Of a stretch of DNA of 64,000 nt, positions 8,080-18,300 are shown piece after piece. Position 1 is the stretch's first letter; the number at the start of each line of letters is the position of its first letter. A program made the translations under genes and the position numbers. The stretch is from WVYX01 sp039586815 (GTDB lineage Bacteria > Gemmatimonadota > Gemmatimonadetes > Gemmatimonadales > GWC2-71-9), in assembly GCA_039586815.1 (NCBI GenBank), contig JBDHJR010000009.1, forward strand, positions 18,312 through 82,311. Reading direction: 5' to 3'. Below the pieces are notes generated by a model, which did no database searches, was not told the DNA's origin, and was given only the letters and a program-made list of their open reading frames with translations.

Positions 8080-9507
8080 TCACAAGAGGAATCCGAAGAC
8101 CAGGAACAGCGCCGTCGCCGCGCTCGCCGCGATCAGAGCGTACGGCAGCTGTGTGCGCACATGGTCGATGTGGTCGGTGGCCGACGCCATCGACGCCACG
8201 ATCGTGGTGTCGGAGATGGGCGAGCAGTGATCGCCGAAGATCCCTCCGCCGAGTGCCGCAGCGATCGCGAGCGGGGCGTTGAGCCCCAGCAGCTCCACCA
8301 TGGGAATCACGATCGGGATCATGATGGCGAAGGTGCCCCACGAAGTGCCGGTCGAGAATGCGATGAAGCAGGCCAGCAGGAACACGATGGCGGGTATGAG
8401 CCCCGTCGCCAGGGTGGCCTGGGCCGCCTGGGCCACGAACACGCCCGTGCCGAGGGAGCGGGTGGTGGCGCCTATCGCGAAGGCCAGCGAGAGGACGATC
8501 ACCAGCGGCACGAGCCCCTGGATCCCCTTGATGATCTCCTCGGTAGACTCCTGGATCGTGAGGATGCCCTGGACCCGGTAAGAGACGACCGCCACGAGCA
8601 CGCCCACGATCACGCCCCAGAGCACAGCTTGAGAGCCGCTGCCGCTGGAGAGGTCGCCGTCGCCGGTGAGCCAGAGTACGACCGGTACCATCAGCACCAT
8701 GGCCGCGATGGGAAGCACCATGTTGATCGCCCGTCTCGGGACCCCCTCCTTGGCCCGCTCCTGGGAGACCTCCTCGGAGACCAGCGGCTTGGCCCCGTCG
8801 CGCAGCAGCTTGCCCTCTTCGGCCACGCGGCGCTCGGCCTCGCGCATGGATCCCAGGTTCCACCCGGTGAGCACCACCCAGACGGCGAGCAGGATGGCCA
8901 ACAGGCTGTAGAAGTTGAGCGGCACCGAGGAGATCAGCAGCATGGCCGGGCGCTCCACGTCCTGTGCGGCGAGCAGCGCGACCACGTAGGCCCCCCACGC
9001 GTTGAGCGGCAACAGGCTGCCGACCAGGAGGCACTTGGGCGAGCAGGTCGCGTCGATGATGTATGCCAGCTTCTCCCGGGATATGCGGCACTTGTCGAAC
9101 AGCGGACGCGACACCGAGCCCGACACCAGCAGGCTGAAGTTGGACTCCAGGAATACGGTCATGCTCACGCCCACGGTGAGCAATCCCACCGAGCGGGGCG
9201 AGCGGGCGACTCCCCACTGCTCGACCCGCCGCACGAAGCCCTCCATGCCGCCGGAGGCCTGCGTGAGGGTGATCATGGACCCGATCAGCACACTGAACAT
9301 GAGGACCCGCGCGTTGTCGAGGTCGGTTACCGCGGCGACGTAGACATTGACCGACCCGATGAGGCCCGCCACCGGGTTCCAGCCGCTCATGATGGTCCAC
9401 CCCAGCCACACGAAGAGGGCGAGGGAGAGGTAGACCTGCTTGGTCTTGATCGCGAGCCCGATCGCGACGACCGGCGGGAGGATCGAGAGCCAGCCGTAGG
9501 ATTCCAT
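8080..9507 (-). CDS. NhaC family Na+/H+ antiporter
   Basis: A 475-residue membrane protein with about 12 hydrophobic segments. Family motifs are the central FSTGTSWGTFAIM stretch and GDHCSPISDTTIVAS near the end, typical of NhaC-type and related ion:substrate antiporters. It would exchange protons for sodium or a carboxylate-type substrate across the inner membrane. It lies 82 bp upstream of ctaA on the same strand and may be cotranscribed. Ion specificity is not decided by the sequence. Confidence 0.85.
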   Translation of the reverse strand: MESYGWLSILPPVVAIGLAIKTKQVYLSLALFVWLGWTIMSGWNPVAGLIGSVNVYVAAVTDLDNARVLMFSVLIGSMITLTQASGGMEGFVRRVEQWGVARSPRSVGLLTVGVSMTVFLESNFSLLVSGSVSRPLFDKCRISREKLAYIIDATCSPKCLLVGSLLPLNAWGAYVVALLAAQDVERPAMLLISSVPLNFYSLLAILLAVWVVLTGWNLGSMREAERRVAEEGKLLRDGAKPLVSEEVSQERAKEGVPRRAINMVLPIAAMVLMVPVVLWLTGDGDLSSGSGSQAVLWGVIVGVLVAVVSYRVQGILTIQESTEEIIKGIQGLVPLVIVLSLAFAIGATTRSLGTGVFVAQAAQATLATGLIPAIVFLLACFIAFSTGTSWGTFAIMIPIVIPMVELLGLNAPLAIAAALGGGIFGDHCSPISDTTIVASMASATDHIDHVRTQLPYALIAASAATALFLVFGFLL

Positions 9508-9600
9508 GCGCGTTCCAGGTACAGGGTGGCGGACGAATTCACCAAGCTAGCGGCGGACTGCCGGTGCCGCCAACGCGGGCGCACGAGACGGGAAAGCACG

Positions 9601-9628
9601 AAGCGGGGGCTCTTGCGAGCCCCCGCTT
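9601..9628 (-). terminator. Hairpin downstream of lptFG
   Basis: A perfect 12-bp inverted repeat (AAGCGGGGGCTC / GAGCCCCCGCTT) with a TTGC loop lies 34-61 bases past the lptG stop on the minus strand. The position fits a terminator of the lptFG operon. The downstream tract is not T-rich. Confidence 0.65.
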
Positions 9629-9661
9629 CGTTGGAGCTGCGGGTCTCCGGTCGGCGCCCGC

Positions 9662-10744
9662 CTAGGTCGGCGCCCGCCGGAACATCCACAAACCCGAGAC
9701 GCCGAACAGGATGTTGGGCACCCAGGCGGCGAGGGTCGGGGGCAGCAGGCCGCCTGAGCCGATGGTGCGGGAGAGCTGGACCAGCACCAGGAACACAATG
9801 GCCGTTCCCAGGGCCACGGCTACGCCCCAGGCACCGCCCACCCGCGGACCGCTTGCCACGAACGGGATCGAGAAGAACGCGATGATGATGCAGGTGATGG
9901 GCACTGCGATCTTGAGCGCCTGCTCCACACGCAGCAGACGCCCGTCGCCGCCAGAGCGCTCCAGGGCATCCACGTATCGCCCCAACTCGGCGTAGCGCAT
10001 CTCCTGGGGCTTCTTGGGCTCCACCAGCAGGTCGGCGGGGCGCTCCACCATGCTGCGCACATGCGCCGAGTCGAAGGCGAACGCCGTTTCGGTAGGCGCC
10101 CCGGAGATCACGCGCAGGCGGCCGTTGGCCAGCGTCCACCGCGCCTCGGTCGTGTCCCACTGCGCACGGCGAGCCTGCACCGCGAGCGTGGGGTACTCCG
10201 GGCCGGTGCCTTCCCGCTCCAGCACCAGGTCTCGCAAGTTGTAGCGCGTGGCGTTGAGCTGGCGGATCTGGTACACCCATCCCTCTTCGGCACGGTACAC
10301 GAAGTTGTAGCGCGAGGTCCGGGCCCGTCGTGGCCCCTCCTCCAGCAGCTCGATCTGGCGGCGCGTGGCGGGCGGCGTGAGCTCTCCGATGACCAGCCCC
10401 AGCCCGGCGGCGGCAGTGGCGGCGAGCAACACCGGTAGCACCACGCGGTGCATGCCGCGCCCCGAAGCCTTGGCTGCGGTGAGCTCGGAGTGACGGCTCA
10501 TGTTGCCCACGCTGAACACCGTGGCGAACAACACCGCTGCGGGCAGGATGAGGAAGATCCGGTCGGGCAGGCTGAAGAAGTAGCCGAGCGCGATGGCGGT
10601 CCCCGTGAGGTCCTTCACCAGATACTCGTCCAGCTTCTCCGCCAGCTCGATGATTATGACGAACAGCGGTAGGCCCAGCGCCGCGAGCGTGAACGTCTTG
10701 ATCCACTCCTTCAGCAGATAGCGGTCCAGGATGCGCGGGATCAC
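9662..10744 (-). CDS. lptG: Lipopolysaccharide export permease LptG
   Basis: A 360-residue YjgP/YjgQ-family permease with two N-terminal helices, a periplasmic beta-jellyroll and four further helices. LptF and LptG form the membrane core that extracts lipopolysaccharide with the LptB ATPase. The start is the GTG at 10744 (VIPRILDRYLLKEW), which overlaps the lptF stop by GTGA. The helix pair near the N-terminus (SLPDRIFLILPAAVLFATVF) and the ELTAAKASG segment are typical. lptA, lptB and lptC are not in the window. Confidence 0.88.
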   Translation of the reverse strand: MIPRILDRYLLKEWIKTFTLAALGLPLFVIIIELAEKLDEYLVKDLTGTAIALGYFFSLPDRIFLILPAAVLFATVFSVGNMSRHSELTAAKASGRGMHRVVLPVLLAATAAAGLGLVIGELTPPATRRQIELLEEGPRRARTSRYNFVYRAEEGWVYQIRQLNATRYNLRDLVLEREGTGPEYPTLAVQARRAQWDTTEARWTLANGRLRVISGAPTETAFAFDSAHVRSMVERPADLLVEPKKPQEMRYAELGRYVDALERSGGDGRLLRVEQALKIAVPITCIIIAFFSIPFVASGPRVGGAWGVAVALGTAIVFLVLVQLSRTIGSGGLLPPTLAAWVPNILFGVSGLWMFRRAPT

Positions 10745-12234
10745 GCGGTGCCTCGCCTTCTGAGGCGGCGCCACAGCCGTACCGGGATCGACGGGGGCGG
10801 AGTGATTCCCTGGCGCTGTACCACCCAGAGGCCCGCGAGTCCCAGCACGCCCATCAGGATGTTGGAGGCATACATGGCCAGGAATGGAGAGATGACCAGC
10901 CGGTTGGCCAGGGACTCGCCCGCTATGAGCCCGACATAGTACACGGCGAAGACCGCCATGCCCGCGCCCAGCACCAGGCCCATCCCGCCGCGCGGAAAGC
11001 GCAACGCCAGCGGCACGCCCACCAATACGAACACGATGCATGCCAGCGCGATCGAGCCCTTCTTGTGAAGCTCCACGAGGTAGACCCACTCGCGCGTGAG
11101 GGCGGTCCTGGAGCGCTCCTCCAGCAGCCGTACCTCGTTCGAGCGATCGCGCGGCTGCACGGCGCGGACGATCACGGTCGGGTCATAGTCCTCGTATCCC
11201 TCATCGGGTGTCCGCGCCCTGGCCGTGTCGGCTCGTGCCTCCTGTGCCTGCAGCTCGGGGGGAGTGACCCACGCCTTCACCGCCGCCAACGCCCGGCAGT
11301 AGAGGTTGCGGCGCGGCATAGGGACCGCGGTGTCGGCGGGCAGCTCGCGGAGGCCCACCAACGCGCGCAGGCCGTTCTGCCCCGCGGCTTCCGCCCGCCG
11401 CTCCAGGCGGATCCTGTCCCGCCGCGCCTCGAGGGCCACGTTCTCGAGTTGGCACACTCCCATCTCCCGGTCGCCGCGGTAGTCGTCGGTCTCGCGCCGC
11501 ACGAACTCGCTGCCCACGCCCCGGACGAGGATCAACTGCCGGGTGAAGTCGGTCTGCTGGAAATTGCGTGGGTTGTCACGCGAGAACTCGTGGATCGAGC
11601 CGTCGTACAGCGTGAGGTGCAGGTCTTCCTGGTTGGGGGCGAAGGCGAGGTACCCGCTGTCGGCATAGATGGTGCGGTTGCGCACCGCCTCTTCGAGGTT
11701 GTAAAGGGTAACATCGCGCATCAGGTAGGTGCCCGGGTCGATGTGCGCCGTGCGCAGCATGACCCGCCCTACCTGCACCTCGTTGATCACGTGCTCCTTG
11801 AGGGAGAACGTAGGCTTGGTGCGGTAGATGTCCGTCATCAGGCTGCGCAACCGGTGGTTGGTGCGCGGCAGGATCTGGTCACCGAAGAGGAACGAGATAA
11901 GCGCGACGACGGTGGCGGCGGCGAGGAGGGGCCGCAGCAGCTGTACCAGGGACACGCCGCCGGCCCGCATGGCGGTCAGCTCGCGGTCGCCGGACAGAGT
12001 GCTCATCGTGTAGAGCACCGCCACCAGCACCGCCATCGAAAGCGTTATGGCAATGAGGAACGGGATCGTGAGGAGGAAGAACTCCAGGATCACAGACCAG
12101 GGAAGGCCCTTCCCCATGAGGTCACCCAGCTTGCGCGCGATCTGGCGGATCAGCTCGAAGCAGGTCAGCGCAGAGAGCGCGAAAAGGAAGGGTCGCGCGT
12201 GCTGCTTCAGCAAATAACGGGTCAGAATCCTCAT
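10741..12234 (-). CDS. lptF: Lipopolysaccharide export permease LptF, with enlarged periplasmic region
   Basis: YjgP/YjgQ-family permease starting MRILTRYLLKQHARPFLFAL, with GDRELTAMRAGG marking the coupling region. It is 497 residues long, well above the approximately 360 of E. coli LptF. The extra length lies in the periplasmic part, roughly residues 235-375, and includes a charged arginine- and glutamate-rich stretch before the last helices. First gene of the lptF-lptG operon, divergent from sprA across a 93-bp gap. Confidence 0.87.
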   Translation of the reverse strand: MRILTRYLLKQHARPFLFALSALTCFELIRQIARKLGDLMGKGLPWSVILEFFLLTIPFLIAITLSMAVLVAVLYTMSTLSGDRELTAMRAGGVSLVQLLRPLLAAATVVALISFLFGDQILPRTNHRLRSLMTDIYRTKPTFSLKEHVINEVQVGRVMLRTAHIDPGTYLMRDVTLYNLEEAVRNRTIYADSGYLAFAPNQEDLHLTLYDGSIHEFSRDNPRNFQQTDFTRQLILVRGVGSEFVRRETDDYRGDREMGVCQLENVALEARRDRIRLERRAEAAGQNGLRALVGLRELPADTAVPMPRRNLYCRALAAVKAWVTPPELQAQEARADTARARTPDEGYEDYDPTVIVRAVQPRDRSNEVRLLEERSRTALTREWVYLVELHKKGSIALACIVFVLVGVPLALRFPRGGMGLVLGAGMAVFAVYYVGLIAGESLANRLVISPFLAMYASNILMGVLGLAGLWVVQRQGITPPPSIPVRLWRRLRRRGTA

Positions 12235-12327
12235 GGGTGCCGTAACTTACTTGCCTGTAATGACTTGAGCCGGCATTATATTGCGAATCCTCACCTCTAA
12301 CAAGGCCTACCCCGCTCTCAGGTCAAA
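12235..12327. promoter_or_regulatory. Shared gap between divergent lptF and sprA; possible -10 element
   Basis: The 93-bp gap must hold promoters for both the lptFG operon and sprA. On the plus strand a TATATT followed by GC occurs at 12277-12282; the same TATATTGC octamer precedes the response-regulator gene at 952-959. A convincing -35 is not seen. The assignment is tentative. Confidence 0.35.
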
Positions 12328-15300
12328 GTGTCCTGCCGCTGCGTAGCGCTTGCACTGACGACCGCGATCCTCGTGGCGGCTCCGCTCGTGGCACAGGAGC
12401 CGCGCGCTCCGGAGCCGCGGCTGCGCATCCAGCTGTCTGACCAGCCGCTCGCCCTGATAGGTAATGTGGCACTCAAGCCCGGCGGGTGGTTGGGGCCTCG
12501 CACCACCCCCGAGCTGGTGGGTCAGCGCTGGGCGGCCGAAACCAGGGCGCTCGCTGCCCGCCGCACGGTGGCCCGGTACCAGGCGCGCGTCATGGCCGCG
12601 CTGTCGCCGCCCGCCCCGGCGCCACGCGACACCGCCCGGCGGCGCATACCGATCCCACGGCCGGAGGAGGTGGCCGAGCCCCTGGAGGTGGAGGAGGAGC
12701 CGGCGACGCTCGAGGCGCTGGGGCGCTACGCCGACCTGGGGCTCGATCTCCAAGCGCGGCTGGTGATGAAGTTCGATCGGCTGCGCAACGAGCGCTGTAC
12801 CGCTGCCGACGTCAACACCCCCGGCTCGGGGTGCCAGGGCGGGTTTCCCACGCCGAGCTTCGACGAGGATTTCCGGGTGCTTGCCGGCGGCATCGTAGCC
12901 GAGCGGTTTCACGTCAACGTGGACTTCGACACGAAGCGGGAGTTCACGATCAACAACACCATCAACTTCTGGTACCAGGGGCTGGAGGACGAGATCGTGC
13001 GCCGCGTGGAGGTGGGCAACGTCACCTTCCGTGCGCCGCCGTTCCGCTACATCACCGCCGCCATACCGGCCAACTCGTTCGGTGTTCAAGTCGAGGCGCA
13101 GCTGGGCCCGGTGGACCTAAGCAGCATCTTCGCGCAGCAGAAGGGCTCGGCGGTGCGCACCCGCACCTTCCGCGTGGGTGATGCGACCACGCAGCCGGTT
13201 TCGTTCGAGGCGCGCGACCTGGATTTCGAGAGCGGGCGCTTCTTCTTCGTGGTGCCTCCGCTCGCGCTGCCCGATTACCCGGCGATCGACGCGCTCAACA
13301 TCGTGCCCGAGTTCCTGCCGGACACACTGCGGCCCACGGGGGTGCGGGTATACCGCCTGCGGGCCCAGGTGGGACGCGACGAGGACAACCCCAATCTGGG
13401 TGGGATCGAGGCCGTGGCGTTGCGCAGCGACAGCCCGCAGCGGGTAGGGCCGTTCAGCTGGGAGCTGCTGGTGGAGGGTAGCGACTACTACCTGGATCCG
13501 TCGGGTGTATGGTTCGCCCTCGCCAATCGGCTAGGCACTGACGACTTCGTCGCCGTATCCTACACGCGGGCCTCGGGCGACACGGTGGGCACGTTCCCCG
13601 CGGTGAACGGGGCGGGCGACACGCTGCAGCTCGTGTATGAGCCGCGCCGCGGGTCGGAGGTCCCCACCTACTTCCACGAGATGCGCAATGCGTACCGCAT
13701 CGGCGGGAGCGGCATCACGCGGGAGACGATTCGTCTGTCCATCGTGGTGAACGAGTCGGAGCAGCCGCTGGGCTCTAGAGGCACTTATCTGTCGACCCTG
13801 GGGCTGGCGGTGACCGTCGATCCGTCGACCATCGACCAGTTCAACCGCGTCTTCCCCCGGACCCGCGATCCCAACAACGGGGAGCCGGTGCGGGACTTAT
13901 TCGTGATGTTCCCGCACCTCACGCCGTTCGCCGACAGCGCGGTGCTCGCGCCAAGGGACCGCAACGACTCGCTGTATAGCACGCCTACGTACCTGCTGGT
14001 GAGCGAGGCGCCGCCGCCCCTGTTCCACCTCAGGTTCGACTACGAAGCGAGCGGCGCGGGAGACCGTTCCACGCTGAGCCTGGGGGCGCTCCAGGTGCGG
14101 GATTTCAGCGAGAAGCTGTTCATCGGTGAGCGCGAGTTGGTGCGCGGGCGTGACTATGAGATCGACTACGAGCTGGGCCAGGTGCTGTTCTACAACCCGG
14201 ACTCGCTGTTCCCGGGGCCCACCGAGATCCGGACGCAGTTCGAGGAGAACCAGCTGTTCGACTTCGCGCCCAAGACCATCTTCGGGCTCGCCGGCACCTA
14301 CAACCTGGGGCCCGAGAGCCGGATCCACGCAATCGGGCTGTTTCAGCGTGACCGCACCAGCTTGACCCGACCGCAGTTGGGGTTCGAGCCCCAGGCGGGC
14401 TTCATGGGCGGGCTGGGCGCGGAGCTGCGGTTTCGTGGCGAGGGGCTCACCCGGGTGCTGGACGCCCTGCCGCTGATCGAGACGACCGTTCCATCGCGGT
14501 TGGACGTCACCGGTGAGGTAGCCGTATCCAACCCGAACCCTAACAGCACCGGCATCGCCTACATCGAGGACTTCCAGCAGGAGGCCGCGTTCAAAGTCCC
14601 CCTGGTGGAGCGCGAGTTCCAGTTGGGCAGCACGCCGTCTTCGGGCCACGGGCTGCCGCCGAGCTACCTCGACCCGGCGGGCCAGTTCACCGACCAGGAC
14701 GCGGTGCCGCTGGTGTGGCAGAATCTGGTGCGCACACCGTCGGGCTTGGTCGAGTTCCGGCCGCAGGACATCGACAGCTCCATCGTGCTCACGGGCACCG
14801 GCATCGCAATCGAGCCGACCCTGTGGCTCACCCTCAAGCCCGATACGGTGGGCGGCGCTCCCGATCCCGAGACCGGCGCGCCCCGGTGGTTCCTGCCCCA
14901 CACGGCGGGACCACGGTGGCGCAGTCTCACTCAGCCCTTCGGCTTCGGCTCCGGCGTGGGCATCGACCTCTCGCGCTCGGAATTCGTCGAATTCTGGGTG
15001 CTGGAGGACGCCGAGCTGAAGGGCCGACAACAGAATGCCATGCTGGTGATCGACCTCGGCACGGTGTTCGAGGACGTGGCGGGGCCCGCACCGACCTCGT
15101 TCCAGGTGCAGGGGGCTGACACGCTGTTCAGTGGTCTGCAGTTCGAGGGGGCCGGCAGCCTCGACGCCGAGCGGGATCCGCTCACAGCGGTGTACAACGC
15201 GCTGACCGACGATCTGGGGATCCGCGGGGATCTGGTCGGCACGATCCTAAACGAGACCAGCGGCGAGGTGCTCAACGACTTTCCGCTGTGCAGCGTGGAG

Positions 15301-18300
15301 GACATCGCGGGCGTGCCCTCGCTCTTGCTCGGCAACCTGCGAGCTGCCTGCACGCGGCGCAACCGGCGCCTCGACACCGAGGATCTCGACGGCGACAACC
15401 GCCTGGACCTGGCGGTGGGCGCCACCGCCGAGGACTTCCTGCGCTACACCTTCTCTATCGGCGATACCCGCTACTTCGTGAAGGAGGGAGTGACGCACCT
15501 GGACGAGCAGGGGCGTCCCATGACGTGGCGGCTCTACCGCATCCCGATGCGCCTCGACTCGCTCCAGGTGGGCCAGCCAAACCTGCGGCAGATCGAAGCC
15601 ATGCGCCTGACGCTCGTGACACCCGACGTCGGCGCGGTGGAGGAGGAGTTCTGGGTCACGCTGGCACGGATGCGCTTCGTAGGAGCGCCGTGGGTCAAGC
15701 GCGCCGACACTCCCATCGCCGGAATCTCGGGGAGCACCGGCGAGCTCCACGGCGAGGTGAACGCCGCGACCGTCAGCACCGAAGACGAGCAGCTGGGCTA
15801 CGAGTCGCCGCCAGGCACGGCCGACCTGCCGGCGGAGACCAGCGAAGCTCTGCAGATCGGCGTTACGCAGGTGAACGAGAAGTCCCTTCGTGTTGTCGCC
15901 GAAGATCTGAGAGGCGGGGAGCGGGCCGAGGCGCTGGTGCGGTTCAGCGCGGACGCGGACAGGAACTTCCTGCCCTATCGGCGGCTGCGGGTGTGGGCGC
16001 GCGGGCGGGGGACAGGATGGGCCGAGGGAGACCTGCAGTTCTTCATCAAGGTCGGGCAGAACGAGAACAACTTCTACATGTACCGAGCGCCGGCGCGAAC
16101 CGACAGCTGGGAACCGGAGGTGGTTGTGGACCTGAAGCGCTGGCTCGACCTGCGTGCGCAGATCGAGTCGGCGTGGCTCGCGGGGACGCCGCCCACGGGC
16201 GCAGCCGAGTGCGGCGGCGACTCCACGGCGTACGTGGCCTGCGATGGGCCCTACCTGGTGCACGTGAGGGACCCCGGGGTCTCCCCCCCTAACCTGGCAC
16301 GTGTGTCGGAGATCGCGGCAGGTATCCTCCGGGTGCAGGAGACCGCCGCCGTGGCAATGGCCGAGCTGTGGGTGAACGACATCCGGCTGGATGACGTCGT
16401 GGGGGACGCGGGCATTGCGACTGCGATCGACGTGCGCCTCGCCGCTGCCGACGTTGCGGAGTTCGACTTCGGGTACTCGATGCGCGACGACCGCTTCCAC
16501 CAGTTCGACCAGCGCCCGAGCTACGTGACGGACGCGGCCATGCGCTTTGCGATGCTGTTCCGCGCCGACAAGCTGCTGCCGCAGTCATGGGGTCTGAGCG
16601 TGCCGTTCACGCTGCGCTACGCCAAGACAAGCGCGGACCCGTTCTTCCTGCAGAACACCGACGTCCTGGCCGATCAGCTGACCAATCTGCGCCAGCCAAA
16701 GGGATCGGTGACCTCGTGGGACGTCACCGTGCGGCGCGTGAAGCGCGGTGAGACAGCGATCGAGCGAACGCTGGTTGATCCGGTGACCGTGCAGGTGCGC
16801 GGCGAGAAGGCGTCCGATGCGACGTCGTTCACGAGCGCGCAGACCCGCAACAAGGGCGCGCGGGTGGCATACGACAACGTGCCCGGTGCCAAGACGGTGC
16901 AGGGGGCGCCGGCTTTCCTCATCAATCTGGTGAACTCGCTGCCCGACTGGATCAGCGAGAGCGAGTTCGGCAAGGCGCTGCGCGGCTCCCGTCTGCGGTG
17001 GAATCCGTTTCGATTCAGCTTTGCTTCGACGTTCACCAACAACCGTACCGACCGAAACACCTTCCGGGTGCCGGTGCAGCTCGAGGCCGACACGGCACAG
17101 AGCCCGCTGCCCAGCATCGTGCACACATGGCGCAACGAGCTCGGCTTCGACTTCCGGCCCTACTCGTCGTTCGCGATCCGCCTCAACTGGGCGAGCACGC
17201 GCGACCTGCAGGACTACGGAGATTCCACCGTCACCGGTCGGCTTCTCGAGGAGGAGCGCGGCGGGCTGTTCGGATGGGACATCGGGTTCGAGCGGTGGCG
17301 CACGCTCACGACCGGGCTGAACGTGGCGCCGGTCGTGAGCAGCTGGCTGCGACCGCGCTTCGTGTTCACGACGCGCTACTACTTCACGCGCGACCCGAAC
17401 CAGAGGGTGCCGGTGGCTACGGCCGACTCGACGCTCAAGCCGCCGGAGACGCTGGGCAACGCGCGTCACGCCGAGGTCGGCGCGTCGCTCGACCTGGCAC
17501 GGCTGGTTCGGGGGATCGCAGGGGATTCGGGCACCGTCACCAGCATCTTCGCCATCTTTCTACCGGGCGACGTCACGTTCGCGCGGGACCTGCGGTCCAG
17601 TTTCGACCGCGCAGCGTTCAGCGCGGATCTCGGGTATCGCCTGGCGCTGGGAGGGCTGCAGTCGTTCCGCACCCAGGACGGCGTGCCGGCTACCGCGACC
17701 GGCGACCTCGAGAGCTTGATCTGGGGAGGCGGCCTGCGCCTCCCGTTGGGGGGTCTGTTCCGCCTGAGCTATCGCAACCTGACCAACACGGTGTGGTCCC
17801 GCCGCGGGGACACGCAGCTGCAGGTCGTGCAACGCAGCCGCGAGTGGCCCTCGATGAACTTCTCCTGGGCGTACAGCCCCTCTTCGGGCATTCGCGCGGT
17901 GATCTCGAGCGTCTCGGCGGGTCTGCAGTATCGTATCGTCCGGGCCTCGAGCGTGCAGCCGATTTCCGCGCTGGGCGGGAGCGATAGCGTGGTCGTCGAG
18001 AACAACTCCAGGTTCCTGACTCCCACGCTCACGCTGTCGTGGTCGCCGGGCATCACAACGGCCGTGCAGTTCACCAATGCCAGGACGGAGACCGTCACCT
18101 CCGGCAACCTGACCGAGAGCGAGCAAAGTACTTGGGGGGCGAGTGCGAATTTTGGGTGGAACCTCCCCACGAGCTTCGTGCGCTCCGGCAATCGCGTCCA
18201 GACGACCATCGCGTTTAATTCCTCTACCCAGGCGGTCTGCATCCTGCAGGTCGGCGCCCAGTCGTGCCGCACGGTGTCGGACAGCCGACGGGATCAGCTG

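Noticed and set aside
7966..9885. 639-aa plus-strand open frame
   Set aside because: It lies across the minus-strand NhaC and the ctaA-proximal gap, is dominated by H, R, E, G and Q, and has no domain or signal. It is a GC-rich shadow of the NhaC gene.
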